In this document: piece by piece, positions 32,067-48,830 of the stretch
Layout of the letters: each line of letters opens with the position of its first letter
Numbering within the stretch: position 1 is the stretch's first letter
NCBI GenBank assembly: GCA_014904985.1
Contig: MU129062.1
Location: forward strand, 62,001 to 126,000
Direction of reading: 5' to 3'
From: Hydnum rufescens UP504
Taxonomy: Eukaryota > Basidiomycota > Agaricomycetes > Cantharellales > Hydnaceae
DNA length: 64,000 bases
Notes under the pieces: model-generated
Told to the model about the DNA's origin: nothing
The model's database searches: none
The model's input: the letters and a program-made list of their open reading frames with translations, nothing else
Made by a program: the position numbers and the translations under genes

Positions 32067-35000
32067 TCATTGATGTAGTATTCTGGAGGGATCCAATAGC
32101 GCAAGAAACCCGTAACTCCAAAGCTGAATGGCATCAGACTCCGTCCCGGTGGGTGACAAAGATGCCAGATCGGCAGGAGAGAAAGAGTTTGTCGCGTTGT
32201 TAAAAGAATAGCTCCACACCTCTGAATAGATGTCTGCCAAGGGTCCGTCATTAGTCCTAGTCGCATGTCTTCGAGGCTGAGCTCCCCAGAGCCTAGGCGT
32301 ACTTTCTTTCGCGCCTCGGATCGAGGCCCAAAGCTTCGACTGTGCAAGCCTAACACTGTCGATGAATGCCTTATCCGAGCACCACGATGGGATCGGCGAT
32401 GGAGGTGGGTTCGTGTCGACTGCTATGCTTGAATCAGAGCAATATCCAAGTTGACGGCCAAGCCTGCAGCCATCAGACCCTGCTGAAACGACCTATTAAC
32501 GCATCAATTAAGATGATCAGGCGATCGCATACAACGTATGCCGCACCACACGACAGTTCCGTGATAGGCTCCCCGATTCAGCACGTTGATATTCGTCGTA
32601 TTCGAGTCATAAGCTGGGTTGGCTACAACCATTCCAATGTTGGTGAGGAGTCCTGTAGGAAGCCCATCTAGAAAAGATACGTTCGTCCACTCGGCGTCCA
32701 AACTTGAAACTTACCTCGGGGGTAAGGCTGAAGAGCATCGATCACATATGTCAAATAGCCTCTCGTGACACTCGTCCCGAAGACGAGATTGAAACCGAGA
32801 TCCGAATGCAATATCTATTAAATCAGCTCTGGTCAGAGTGACAGACCAAAATCAAGGGCGCCGGCAGCCACAAACCTCGACAGGGGTCCCGTCGGTCATC
32901 AAACTCAGAGCATAGAACGATACCTTGGATGGTGGTGGTTGGGGATTTGATGATGTCAAGAGTGCTTGGCTCAGGTTGGCTTGGGTGACAAAATTTTGGA
33001 GCCGCGTTTCCGCAGTGGCACCGTCCAAATCAACCTCGAAGAATATCAGGAGCGGCCGACTCCCAAAGAGCAGCTATATCATCTAGGGTAACAGTCGCGG
33101 TCGTTCCGTCCCATTCCCATTCCCGTTTGCCATTGTGGCCTCCTAGACCATGGCCTTCACCCTTGACCTCCTGCCTTTCATCATTTCCATTACCAAAAAT
33201 AATAATTGGATGTGATATAATACCGGCGCTTGCGAGCAGTTGCTGTTGCCCGCAGATTAGCAGGCACGAGAGCGGTATTGACGTCAAATGGAATCCGTCC
33301 GTAGCCCGTTCCTTCATTGGAGTCACGCCAATTTCCAACAGGCTCACCAGGCCGGAAGGCCAGAAGGTTGGAGTGAGTCTGGTTCAGGTAAAAGGGGATG
33401 GCACGGTTGATATTGTAGTTGATGTCCTGTGGAAGGCGGGGGAATGGATCTGACGCGTGGTGGCTAAACTTGAGGGTGGCGTGCGCTGACCTGTTCAGAA
33501 TCTCACCATATGTTCCATTTTGCAGAGTAGCATTGCGAGTAAGGAATTGTGGTGCACGATTCTTTCCGGAGGGAAGCTCCAGGAAATAATGGCTCATAAC
33601 AGGGAGGAGATAAAGATCTGCACAAAATCTGAGAGAGTGGATAGTTACAGCAACAGAATATACATTACCGGTGTCGATCGCCTGAAAGAAAGACCATCAA
33701 ATCCACAGTAGATATCAGCAGCCGGGGCAAAGCAGACCTTGTAATCATAAAATGGCTGGTTTCCGAGGTAACTTCGATTGTTCAACCATTGATCTAGGAC
33801 AGGCTTCAGCTCCATATCATGAAACTAGACATTATCTTGTCACCCACGAAAGACGCATAGTCACCTATGATGGGATGTCAACAAGTCCTTTCAACCATGA
33901 GTGGGAGAATTTACCGATAGTTTCTTCATGGCACAATGCCCCCGTGGCATTGGCACGTTCGATGACTGCTCCAAGTGCGCTCTCGATGGCATCGGAGGTT
34001 AATAGCGGCATTAAGAGCCGCAGAGCGATTAGGGAGTCCCGACCGAAGTACTGGGAAAAAGAACCGGTTCGAAAAGGAGCATTCTTGGATAAATCTGAAA
34101 CAATACCGTAAGAAACGCCATCCCCCGGCAGTAAATTTGTCGGTATAGGTCAAAAACGATATCTTCGTAATGAGCAGTCAATGAGAGTCTGAAGTTGGAA
34201 ACATATGGAAACCTATACCTGCTCAGCAACAGGATATTCTCTGGTCGCCAGGCTGGTCAGTGCCGTCGCGGGCCTGGATTTTCATCATTCGGCTTCGGCA
34301 AGAATAGATTGTGTGGATCCAGTCCGTGCAAGCTGGTCTCATTTGTCAACACACGGGCTAGTATGGTGCCACTCCCACCGAGTGGGAATAAAATGTTTAT
34401 CGTGGGCGGTGCCAAGTTCCGTTATTACCAGGAGTCACAGAAATTTGGGTCTTAATGTCGGCAGAAGAGAGGTAAAGATCGGCGCCTCTGTAAATCGTAG
34501 AGCCAGGACCTGTAGAGTTGATGTATTGGCGATGGAGACGGACGAACGTAGAATTATACGAGTGAAGCGTATAATTGAATATGTCATGCATCGCCCCCGA
34601 GGCCTCAACTATAGTCTTTGAGACTTGCATCAGCTCCCGCACGACTGCGGTTTTACGAATTGGGACCGACCGCGCAAAGCCCGAACAGCACCGATGATCG
34701 TTACCCCAACGGTTGCATTTCGATTGAAAGCAAGCTGGACTTCAACCCCCACATTGCCGTACTCGGTCGTGATACTCTTGAATGTCCTATCAATCGCAGT
34801 GACAGTCATAGGAGGACCGGCAGTTGTGTTGCTGACATGGGTAAAAAGTAAACAAGGGCACCAGAGTTGCCTGCCGGGAATGCGACCACTAGGCGACGCA
34901 CAGAGCCCGTGGCGTTCGCGCTCGTTATAAGCATCTGAGCACTGGTGACATTGTCTCTAAGAAAGTAATTGTCATTTCCTCCGCTGGCGACGTGGAAGGA

Positions 35001-35099
35001 AAGCCTCGACGTGGACGCCTGGGCTTCGAAGCTGTCACTGAGGAACGCAAAGAACCGGCTGCAGAACCAGAAGGCATAGCACCAAGATAGCGCAGGCAT
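32067..35099 (-). CDS. Secreted six-hairpin glycosidase-like protein, frame-broken
   Basis: The minus-strand start at 35099 (MPALSWCYAFWFCSRFFAFL) gives a plausible signal peptide. Blocks typical of a fungal (alpha/alpha)6 glycosidase group follow: LSFHVASGGNDNYFLRDNVTS; FNYTLHSYNSTFVRLHRQYIN; HSNLLAFRPGEPVGNWRDSN with GYGRIPFDVNTALVPANLRA (about 33290-33400); GFNLVFGTSVTRGYL; GLLTNIGMVVANPAYDSNTTN; and near the C-terminus SEVWSYSFNNATNSF and TESDAIQLWSYGFLALLDP. Many NxS/T sites suit a secreted glycoprotein. The coding blocks are spread over all three frames with more breaks than introns alone explain. It is either a live gene with several errors or an early pseudogene. The substrate is not indicated; annotated relatives are often called glycogen-debranching-like. 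Confidence 0.65.
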
Positions 35100-36578
35100 C
35101 ACCAATGTCCGTCCGGTGTTCGGATTGGTTTTCCCGTACCTTCGGGCTCGCACGTACTCATTCGTTTATATCGTCAAGCCGACACAATACGTGCTGGTGC
35201 CCTTTGCAGTGAGTTTGTCAGAGTTCCACTTCTAAGACAGTAGGAACAAGCTAGCATGATCTATGACATAATCCACCACCTGCGAGCTTCAGGCATTGAC
35301 CGGGTCCAAAAAGGTAAAGGTCTGTTTTTCGGCTCTGACCCCACGGTCAATGAGATCAATAAGGTCAATTACTAATCTTGCTTCCCGTTCATTGGGGACT
35401 GCCGGCATAATGTCATGAGATCTCTTCTTGGTACAAGCCGTGACCGTGGGAACAGATGCACAACCCGTTGCGCCACATCAATTTGATTGGCGTGCCTGTA
35501 GATATGACCTTCACATGCTCTTAGGGATAAAGACCCCAGGTCTGACCTGGGGTCCAGCAACACTGCTAGGCTGTATCTGTACAGTTGGCACAAAATGATT
35601 GGCTGCGGATGCAAAAGCACTCCGCGAGTTCGCTGATCCTGCTCAGGCACCGTACCTTTGGGGCTAGCAAGTCTGTCAGTCAAACCCTTGGTCTCTACTG
35701 GCATGATTGTGTGAGAGATTGTGTGAGAGATTGTTTCGCCGATCTCGGTGCCTGAGGGCGGCAGATATGACTGCGGGTGGGATTATCTGCTACTCTCACA
35801 ACTGAGCCAGTAAACAAAGTGATGACAAAATGAAGGGTGGGGGTTGGGAAAGAAAGGTGCCTAGTCTCCCCTCCCAGACAGGGTAAATGTCCCAGCCGAC
35901 GAGACGATGCGAACGATGGCCGGAAGCAAGTCGGCCTTTGCCGACTCGGCACTAGCCCCTCCTCTGCGTCATCGTGCCTTTGGACTAAGAGGAATATAGT
36001 CAACGACAAAGTTGCCGCAGGTACTTGGTACTTTGTGTTCACATAAGCTCACAGACTCTCACGGTTTATTAAACAAACAAGAAGAATCTCACCACTTTGT
36101 TGGGAAAGGAACGGACCTACCAAATGATAACAAAAATAAGACAAAAATGGTACCAAAGACAAAACCAATTCAGTTGGCCTCAAAAATGGTGTTTTTAGGT
36201 TCATTTGAGCTTTATCTTGAAACACCCTAATGTGAGATACACTCTTTTGTCTAGCCCATAGGCACTGTACTTGGAGGTAAATGAGTATTGTCGGCCTTTT
36301 CCTGTGGATTACGCCGGTGCTGCACAACCGCGAAAGCACACCAAAGAGTTCGGGATCGCTCTGTATATTTCGCCGTTAATTCCGTCCTCGTCGATCTATG
36401 GTGGATGATAGAGAGATAACCTGGGAAATCTATCGAGCTGCGAAAGGATGATCGGATCTATACTGTTCAACTTGATACTCCATTTGGCTCATTCTCATCA
36501 ATCGAGCTGATGTGGAGAAGGTCTAAGCTCCCATTTCTTTCCCCGATCCACCCCTCTTTGCTCCTCATCACGGAGATA
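35100..36578. other. Divergent intergenic region with a short tandem repeat
   Basis: Lies between divergent start codons (glycosidase, minus; DUF6534 protein, plus). I see no gene. Around 35706-35731 the unit GATTGTGTGAGA is repeated in tandem about twice. A minus-strand open frame of 110 codons at 35372-35704 has no recognisable content. At 1.5 kb the region is long for this genome and could hold regulatory sites or a lost gene. Confidence 0.4.
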
Positions 36579-38776
36579 ATGAAGGACACTCCAGTCGATG
36601 TCTTGGGTGGCTCGTTCCTTGGTAACCTCCTCGCCGCTTTGTCAGTCTCCTCCAGCCTTAAAGATGCGCACAACAGCCCTGACCCAATGCATTTGGCAGC
36701 TGCTTCGGTGTCCTCACTATCCAGACCTGTAGCTATTATCATGCGTTCCCTAATGATATAAAGCCCTTGAAACTGGCGGTACGTCTCTCCATATTTCCTT
36801 GAAATGCGTATTCATCGCCCATTACCTATCCCTTTCTCAGGTGGCCTTTCTATGGTGAGCATCATAGACACTTAGTTTTTCAGGCACACCCCTCATCTTC
36901 CATTGTAAAGGACTTTGGAAGCTTTTCAAGTGTTGGTATTCCCTTTGCGCTCCTCTTCAACTATTTCTGGAAAATACTGCGGAGACTTACTCTTGTCCGC
37001 CACCATGTACATTATACAGTGTATGCGGTACCCGGTCTTTATACTGGTGCTTTGTCACAAATTACGGTAATCCCTTGGTTCTGGAGCGGGCGCCGTGGTG
37101 CGTATCGAGTGTGTCACGGCCGTTGATTGTCCTTTTCCCTACCGACCCCTTCTGCCCATGAAATCATTGCATATTTATAGGGAATTCCCAACATATCTAA
37201 TCAACGTAGTGAGTACTGAGTCGGTTCTTGTTGTGGACGCCCTCATCTTGGCTTTGATGCTATCTACCTCAAGGCCTGGTCATCACTTATTGTGCAGACG
37301 TTCTTTGTGTATCGAGTCTATTCTCGTAGGTCTTGCCACATATCCTCGCTGGAGAAGCATCGCATTCATAACTCTCTTTGATTTCCATAGTGAGCACCAA
37401 TCTCTATGCAGCAGTGCTTGTGGTATGTTGTGACCCCGATGTCATAATAGATCTCTGAAAGTCATGTATTATGGCTTTGTAGCAAGTCCTCGTGTTGCTT
37501 CAGTTCGGTTAGTCTTTCCCTTACCATCGCTTTCCGATGTTTATTCCTCCCGCACTAGGATTCAGTTCCGGTTAGTACTCATCTTCATATGTCTCGATGG
37601 ACCATGACTTATTGTATTTCGATCAAACTAATGTTTTGGCATGCCCCAGCAAATGCCATCAAAGCGTATACATCCCTGTATTCTCTGCGGCAAGGCCCCA
37701 GCTAACAACTTGTTGGTCTGATTTGGCTGTATCCCCCACTGTTGTAGGACCATGATCCTAGAATTTCGGGTGATAGTCAGGGAGTGCACATGGCTCGTTG
37801 AGACATGGCTCACTGTCCAAGTGCGTCTTGCCCGCAGTCTATTTTCCCCTTACTGATACATGGTATATGGTGTGATTTTGTGGCTTTCAGGCAACCGTAG
37901 ATGTTGTGATTGCAACATATATGTGTCTCTTATTGCGACGTCGGCGGACCGGGTTCCAAAAGTGCGTATCCCGATCCATTTGCGATGTACTGATATAAAT
38001 GAGTCCCTTCGTCTGATTAATGATCTCACGCGTCGTTGCGTGGCCCAGGACTGATTCGGTAATCAACCGTATGGCATTGTACACTATTAGCACGGGCTTG
38101 GTCACTTCCGTTCTCTCGTGTATCTCTCTGCTGCTGGTGCATTTCAGCAATTTCCTTTCGTTTCACTGTGATAATTCCAATGCTGAACTGATTATGGGGG
38201 GACAGTTTGCCAAATACGGGGTCAGTCTTGGTGTACTTGTTGTCGGCATGGTAGGTCACTCGATTTTTTCGGTCTCTTGCTCACTCGAGAGTGAGGATGT
38301 TTCTGTACAAGACCTAAATTCCTTGATTCTGTTCTAGCCACTTGGTGGGTTCTATTCCATCACCATGCTCGCCAAGTACGTCCCTCTAATATCTCTCGTT
38401 ATACGCGTGACTTGATTTCATCTTTGGCCTTGCAGTCTACACACGCGAACGAGACTCCGGGCGAGGCTTGCTACACCAAGCCTCCTTGAACTAATCAGCT
38501 CCTCGATCAAAAAGAGAATGTGGCGGAATGCAGGGGTACGTCATAAGGCATATATCGTGACCTTGGTGATCTCGGGGGATGAGGTTGGGCCGATTGACAC
38601 TGATCGGAACTTTGTTTTTCTAGGAAGAGAGGTTCCAGGCTACAAAGATAAACATTACTAGAGAAGTAGTATGCGATGTGGACATAAACCTGATGGTTCG
38701 TACCGGATGTCACCCACGTTTGTCAAGGTGCTCAATAATCCGCTCTCTACCCTGGTTACTCTCATCAGAATCGTGA
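36579..38776 (+). CDS. DUF6534-type multi-pass membrane protein
   Basis: Begins MKDTPVDVLGGSFLGNLLAA at 36579, the usual opening of this basidiomycete family, and is cut by many short introns. Hydrophobic segments follow between 36900 and 37800. The family core is clear downstream: VVIATYMCLLLRRRRTGF, TDSVINRMALYTISTGLVTSV and LSCISLLLVHF. After two more exons comes GGFYSITMLANLHTRTRLRARL, with a cytosolic tail ending near 38776. This gives about seven membrane helices. Large families of these proteins exist in Agaricomycetes. No biochemical role is established that I can name; receptor-like or transport roles are guesses. Exon boundaries in the 5' half are approximate. Confidence 0.78.
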
Positions 38777-39059
38777 TACAAACGTTCGGTTTACTGCAGT
38801 TCAGAACCCTGTTTCGGGAGGGACCTGAACCCGAGGTTTCGCTGTTGCCCCAACAGTTTTGAACAATGATACCTTGCATGTGTACAAGTACTATTTAATG
38901 TAATTTCTGTTATAGATTACAATAAATATTGTGGTCCTTGTAATCAGCAGAATCACTGGGGTGTACATCCCGCTCCCTCATCCAGCATGCATAAAACAGC
39001 CAAAATACGTTCGCTCTAAAAAGGGGGTCATACAACCAGAACCTCATCAATCAGCCACA

Positions 39060-42000
39060 TCAGTCGTCGCTGATAGTCAATGTCTCAAGATCGATAAGCT
39101 GTAGACGATAGTCCGAAGTCCCACTGATGGCCGGATCTCCAAGAGATTGATCCACCCCACATTGCAGACTAAGTACTGCTTTATATTCCTCGAAAGAGAA
39201 TATCGCTTTCTCTCGAATGGTATCTAGCATTCGCTGAGCATTGCACAAGAGCATGTAAGTATGGTACGGTTGAAGAGGAACGGCACTAGGCATACCGCAG
39301 GTGTGAGGGAGAACAACGAGTAATACGTCCGAGCTCTAGCGAAATCCGCATCTTGCGTGATGACGTCGATGGCCTTTAGACCTTGTTGGAGAGCCATAAT
39401 GTTCCGGAATACCTTCCGAATGCCAGCCTCGTTCACGGAGCGGACATGTTGAGCTTCCATGATCAGCACCTGCTCCATTAACGAGCCTAACCCCTGGAAA
39501 ACGAATCTGGCACATGGAACTCAGCTAGCAGGAGGATGAAGGCCAATATATCCCACTCACCGCCGTTCGCGATCTTGAAGCGTGAGGGCAGTGCAATCGT
39601 CACACCCAGCAAGCTCACTATTCAGATCCACAATGAACAAATCTGGTTCAAGAGCGTCTTGGTCTATCCGATACGAATCCTGAGGGTTATAATCTTGAGA
39701 AAATGTGAATGCGACAGAAATATTAGACGCATACCTCTCGCATCCCCTTTTGCAATGCATGAAGAGTCCTACATCGAATGTCCAGTCGGATCGTCCAAAG
39801 TACAAGTTCCGCTAATTGATCATACGTTCTAAGGAGTGAATCATAGCGTCTGGCACAAGGAGTCAGAGAGGGCCACGGACTCGGACCACAGGGAAAGTCG
39901 ACATACAATACCATCGCGCCTGTAAGGGGAAGCTTCAGATCCTCTTCAAGGGCAGCCGGAGACATCGGAGGGATACGAGAGGGATAGGCAGAGAGCTCTG
40001 AAGTTGACGATTCAGCATTCATTTCGTGCGCATGGGAATCCTCGTCCACTTGTCGAAGGCGGAGAAGCTGTGAGATAAACCATGTCTGGAGTTCCGGAGT
40101 AATAAGTAGATGAAGAGTATCCCAAAGAGCTATGAGCACGAACAATTGATTGATGGAGATTCGCCAAAGCAGATATGCTTCGTGGTGAACCGAGATTATC
40201 ATCCTTCCCAACCGACTTGCCCGACAGTGTTCTCAATTCTGTTTGAGTCTCTTGCTCACAAAACAACCGCAGCTTTGTCTCATCCTCCAACTGAAAACAA
40301 TATCAGCACGGCGGACACATGCTAATGCTCGCTTCGACTTACAGTGGTAGCCCGCAGAGCACGTAGAACTGTGGCTATCTCTGGCTTATGAGCCCAAGCC
40401 GCCGGCATGAGGAGTTTTGATGGATCCATTATAGCGAGAGGTCTCCTGCCATCCTGTGTTGCAAGAGTCTGTAACCGGTCGCTGCAACGTTGGTAGAATT
40501 GGATGATGACAGCCAATATCAAACGCGCGTAATTTTCGCGATGAAACGGTGTTACACGCATCATCGCACATAACGAGTTAATCAGTGCGAAGAGTTGTGT
40601 ACTAGCCTAGGGATTGAATTGAGGACACTTCATGGTTTTGCCATGCATTCCAGAGAACTGACCTTGACCAAAGGTCGAGGAGAAAGCAATTTCCATCCCG
40701 GATCCTCATGGAACGCATCTGGGGCGCTGACGGCCTGATGAAATAAGGTCAAAACCTTTTCCTCTAGTTGCGGCAAGTACGCATTCAGAATAAATTCATC
40801 CAAAACCCCTCGGACTTCGGAGACCGCGAAGGCAGAAGTGGTAGGGAACGTATTTGAGACACCGTCCAGCCACACAAGGGTGGGCTGAAAGAGGGCGGTT
40901 ACATGGAAGGCATCGGGCCGAATCAATAATCGATGCTGCCCCGCACCGGCGAAACGATCCTCCATCCCAATAGTGGATAGCGTAGTTGAAGAGGACTCGG
41001 CTGGGCCTGTTACCAGACCCGGGACCGTCTCTTTTAGGACTCGAGAAAGTTCCTCGTCGTGCTTCTTCAATGCCTTTCCGGCCACTTTGGTGTCTGTATC
41101 ACCGAAACGAAAGACGGCCTGCATTGATGTGGCTCAGGACGTAAGCTGGGAAGAGAACCGGCTGGAGGGCGACCAGTACCTTGGACTTATCGCGGGAGTA
41201 GGAGCCAGTCCTAAGGACTTCGTTGATGGACGCAATAGGATTGCGCCCGGAAATCGACGTATGATCGTCATCCCGCAGATATTCTAAGAGCAGTTGGCTA
41301 ATCTAAGCTCGCAGTATTGAGTTCTAGGACTTATCTTGGGAGATATCAAGGTTGGAAGCTTGCCTCAGTTTGGATCGGCGACCAGATGTCCGCCAATGGG
41401 AAGAGAGATGCGGGTTTTACACCAGAAGAGTCCTTGAAGTCTCGTCGCTATATTGTTGATCGAATTATTGATTCCTTACAATTAGCAGGCATTCATACAA
41501 TGAACGAGAGCACCGACCTGGCCTATTCGATTGGCTATTTCATATGTGACTCTGAAACCTTGCAAGACTGCATTCAACTTGGAATATAATGTCCAAAAAA
41601 GATCGCGCAGTATTTCGTGGTCTTCCACCAAGACGTAGCCCGTGGAGTTGGCACCAGGGGACACCGTGGAAATCCCACTAACGCCAGAAGCAGGATTTGG
41701 CCGAGTGAACTCTGACCGATCACTTACCTCGTCGATGGTGATTTCAATCAGATTATAGAGTTCGACTGGTAGTCGATTGACGACCGTGTCCAGTGCGCCC
41801 ACGAGTTTTCCGAGCGCGGCAAGGGCTTCCAAGAGGGTTTCAATGTAAGTGAACGAATCGCTTTCCGGGTTTTCGGGGGCAGAAATAGATGACGAAGGAG
41901 CTGACGAGGAACCATTTGAAGCACCGTTTATGCCAGATGTATTATATGAGGGTGACGGGGCGGGTTGTACGTGAGAGGAGCGTCCGGCAAGAATTGCTTC

Positions 42001-43385
42001 GATTGAATCGTCCAGTAGCTCCAGGGGCGATTCGTTGTTCGTTCTAAGGTTGAGGTGGATCAAAAAGCGGTCCAGTCGCGTTTGTCTTGTCTTGTTCTCA
42101 TCAGACAGACTCATGTCCGAAGAGTCTTTGGGGAGGTCAAATTCGACAACAGGAACTAATCGAACAGTTAGCGTCGCAGACGCAGGAAGGTTCAGAAATC
42201 CTGGAGATATTTACGTTTAGTTTGATTGGGCATAAATGGAGCCCATCGCCGGTCACACCAGAAAGTTTTGAGGTACAAATGACTATGTAGCTCCTCGAGA
42301 AGGATATCCCTTAGGGCCTATGGTCACACATACATATGATACATCTTTATTCATGTCCAGTGTAAACTCACCGTCTCCTGAGTAGTCAGATAGCTTCGAA
42401 GATCTGAAAGCGCGCCAATCTCAAGCATATCTGGCTTCGATATTGCCTTGAGGCATTTCATCAATAAGACAGCAGCTTGAAGGAGACGCTTTTCAGATAT
42501 TAACGACTCCAACAAATCAGGTACAGATTTGAGTCGCTCTCTAAATTCAATGAGGTCAGTCGAATACCAGCAGATTCCTGCTGTTGTTCGATTAAAAATA
42601 ATTACCTACATTTCATCCAATAGGCGCATCATCTCCTCAAGGGTTTGTCCGCGAGACCAGAGCTGGACTAAATCCGCGCGTTTGTTTCCCAATGCATCAC
42701 GAGATTCCATCAAGTGCGCCCGGGCTTCAGAGAGCTCAGCTTGTGTGTTCGTAAGTGCCATTGAAAGATTCGCGTGATGCGGTAAGGCATGTGCAAAAGC
42801 CTTGTAATGTTCTTCAGAATAAAGTCTTAAGTGTTCGTTCGATGATGGGGACCAATAACGATCACCCACTGTCAACGGAGCCCTTAAGTGCCTCTTCCAA
42901 TGACCGCTTGGTCTCGACGAAGGACTGCATGTCTCGTCCTGCTGAAGAGTCGTCGAGCAGAGCTAGAGCCAGTGTTACGGGATTGAACTGAAATCCATTA
43001 ATTAGCCGCCCATAATCTCATGAATACCTCAACGTACGCACGTCATCATCCATAACATCTTCCCAGTCTTCCTTCACGACGTCCAAAATGGCTGGAATAA
43101 GGCTGAGATTCGTGGTCATATATTGGTATTACTCCATGGCAGCTCACCGTCAATGTTGCCGTTTATTTGCCAATCACGCACAAGACTTGAAGGTCCGTTG
43201 CGTAGTCGCCGTTCCGATCTCGCTGGTCGACGGGGTTGTACATCGACCTGGCCTATTGGGCGACTACGGTTTATAGACAAAGGGGGCGTCGTGGAGACGT
43301 TGGAATGGCCATTTGGGCCAAATGGCGGAGGCGGTGAACGTGGTCGGCGGGATGGAACAGAAGGAAATGGTGGGTTTCGTGACAT
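39060..43385 (-). CDS. SEC8: Exocyst complex subunit SEC8
   Basis: SEC8 is one of eight exocyst subunits that tether secretory vesicles to the plasma membrane at hyphal tips and septa. Start MSRNPPFPSVPSRRP at 43385, with a Pro/Arg-rich leader. The conserved N-terminal helical region follows (ALALLDDSSAGRDMQSFVETKRSLEEALKG, HYKAFAHALPHHANLS, ELSEARAHLMESRDALG, LVQLWSRGQTLEEMMRLLDE). Next come SFTYIETLLEALAALGKLVGALDTV with RLPVELYNLIEITIDEV, then PLELLDDSIEAILAG. The C-terminal region has DSLLRTYDQLAELVLWTIRLDIRC, GLGSLMEQVLIMEAQHVRSVNEAGIRKVFRNIMALQQ, and a terminal SLQCGVDQSLGD block. About fifteen exons. A frame change is probably needed near 40150. Transcribed in the same direction as RIX7 upstream. 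Confidence 0.88.
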
Positions 43386-43628
43386 AGGTATGCCTTGCGG
43401 GCGGGAAGTTGCCGAGCGTTCACGTCTCAGAATGTAAGTTGGCGTTCTACGGCACAAAAGTCTAATAGACCGCTCAGCGGCCATTTCGCACTTCGCACTT
43501 CTCTGGTACCTTGTATGTGATAGGTTTCGATGATTTCTGTAATGCAGACTCCGCCCGCCAGAGGAAATCCTAGACTTAAATCCCAGATGTTAATGTGTGC
43601 ATCGATTAGGGGGTATCAACCGCAACCA

Positions 43629-46578
<2,950 letters not shown>

Positions 46579-46844
46579 GGTTTACATAAACTGTTCTGAG
46601 CAAACAATTCTGGTATTGAAAAGCTAAATATCGAAAGCTTCATCGCATTCAAATTCGAAAGCAAAGATGTACGCTAAGAACGGGAGAAGGGAACAGCAAC
46701 CTCGCACACACAACCGAACAGAGCAATAATTCATTCCTTTAGGAACATTAAATGGATTCCAGGGCTCAAGATGACCTATAGTGAGGCCAACGAAGAGCTA
46801 TCGGCCCAGTCATATTGGGCGATTAGAAGGGCGCCATTATCAAG

Positions 46845-48830
46845 CTATTTTGCCCTACAAATTATATCAACGTGAGCAAAGAGACGCCTAGAACCCAAAT
46901 GAGCTTGACGGGACAGTGCCTTTTTCCCTCTAGAAATTTTTCCACTACGCTGAATTTGTCTCATGTGTCGAGCAAGGATAAACATGGCGCCTCCACCGAC
47001 AAGATAGGTCGCAGTTGGACCTGTGGAAGAGAACAATGGCGTTAGATACAGTCTCAAAGGTGTGTGGTCTGGGACCCACCGAAAGTCCAATACGAAGCGC
47101 ATGCTGTTCAAACAAAGAGGCTATTATTAATGCTTGGGTTGTAAAAGAGAGAACGCAAGGGATTCACCAAGAAGAGGGCCTATTGCTCGACCCAATTGAC
47201 CCGACGAACGGAACTGACCCAAGGCCCGTCCCTTGGACAATCCCGGGTGCGAAGCAGCCTTTTCTTTTTCTTTTTCATTGTCGTCATCACACTGAAGCGA
47301 TGCCAGGGCAGTGAGGGAATTCACGACAGTCGCTGAGGTGAATGCCAATAGTGCGGCAGCGAGGTACAGGGTGCGTATTCCAGTTCGAACGATCGCTTCA
47401 TGTTGCGCGAAGTATGGTAGAAGAGATAGAAAAAAAGGGAGAGGACACAGCTCGACACACCCCGTCGAGCCATGACGATCTCCCCGGTCTTAGCGATGGC
47501 ACGGCGCACGTATCCACCCTGGAGGAGAGTGGATAAGACACCGATAAAGCCAAGGAGGCGACCGTTTTGTAGATTTGTCCAATCGAACACTGTCAGAAAG
47601 AAGACTGAGAACTAGGGGCTTTCTCCAAGATCGGAATCAGACTACGAACGATCAAATGTTAGGAAGGTCAGCGTGAACTCGACGCCTACGAGGCCGAAGG
47701 ATGAGATGCAATATAAATCAGACCATGGATGGGGCAGGCATACCCGAGAATATAGCCAAGAAAAAGAAGTGGTATTTCCCCAGCTCACTCAACATTCGAA
47801 GCCGCTCCTCTGGTTCTGGAACAAGGGCTTTTGAATCTGTTTTCTTGTCATCTGCCACATCCAGATCATCAATGTCCATCAATCGCCCCTTTCCTTTGGT
47901 TTCAGGAAGGAAATACGCCAAAAATGCCGTTTCGATCACAAGGAGAACAAGTGACAGGCCTGCCGGTGCAGCATAAATATTGAACTCAAAAGAGCCAAGC
48001 GATGGCGAGAATGGACGAGACGCAAAATATGCGCCTAGTGGAGGACCAACCTATACGAAAGTCTTGTTAAACATGCACAATCTTCCCATGTACACAAACC
48101 CATACACAAAAGCACAATCCAAATGCAATGCCAACAAGCGACAATGCCTTACCACGCGTTTCAGGGGTGGAAATATCAGAAAGGATGGCACTAAATTTAC
48201 GACTTAACTTCCACCGAAGAGGGGTTCGTAGCAAAGGACGTACATGGACAACTGAACGTTCCCTTCGCTGATGCCCCCGATGGCTCGGGAAAGCATAAAT
48301 GATGCAAAAGTTGTGGACTGCATCCAGCTTCACAGGTTTTATTGTCAGTATATACCATAAATCGACTGAGCGCAGGCCTACACGATGGCTGAGAGCAAAT
48401 TGCCGACCATACTGAACAACAGTATACGTTTCCTACCATATTTATCGCTCAGGCTCCCCAAGAAGGGGGATATCCCAAACTGCAATGTTCTAAAGGCACG
48501 TTCAAGTAATGATTCGTTCTCGGTTATGAAAAAGTAACGGACGAGAATAGCGAGCCAAGTAGTCCCTACCTCATAGGGAACGTAAGTTGGGATCTGTCAG
48601 GAATGATTTTGACAAATTTTGACTTACACCGAGCAGAACGACGTCCCATCGCCTCTTAACGTCCTCATCGAGGTCACTGCGAAACTGACCTCGCAGATAC
48701 CCTACGGCACTGAGAGTCCGCGGGAGAAACCCATGTGGGGTGGCAGATTCCCTCCCAGTGTACCATTTTATGATTCGAGGGAATAATGGCAAAGGGATCG
48801 TAAAGGCTGGTGAAACTTTAATTCAGCCAT
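46845..48830 (-). CDS. Major facilitator superfamily transporter (TETRAN/MFSD10-like)
   Basis: Twelve-helix proton-coupled transporter type. The start ATG at 48830 leads, after a one-base change near 48815, into SPAFTIPLPLFPRIIKWYTG. The MFS loop motif SPFLGSLSDKYGRKRILLF lies near 48425-48480. Later blocks include VLSDISTPETRGKALSLVGIAFGLCF (about 48110-48190), the long hydrophobic SLVLLVIETAFLAYFLPETKGKG that ends the N-terminal half, and a cytosolic acidic linker (DIDDLDVADDK). In the C-terminal half come LLGFIGVLSTLLQGGYVRRAI and a final GPTATYLVGGGAMFILARHM. It stops at 46845-46847 after a basic tail. The sequence resembles the tetracycline-transporter-like (TETRAN) branch of fungal MFS proteins. 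The substrate cannot be inferred. Confidence 0.83.

Noticed and set aside
35400..35500. tRNA-like A-box (TGGCGCAACGGG on the minus strand)
   Set aside because: No matching B-box and no cloverleaf with an acceptor stem can be drawn around it.
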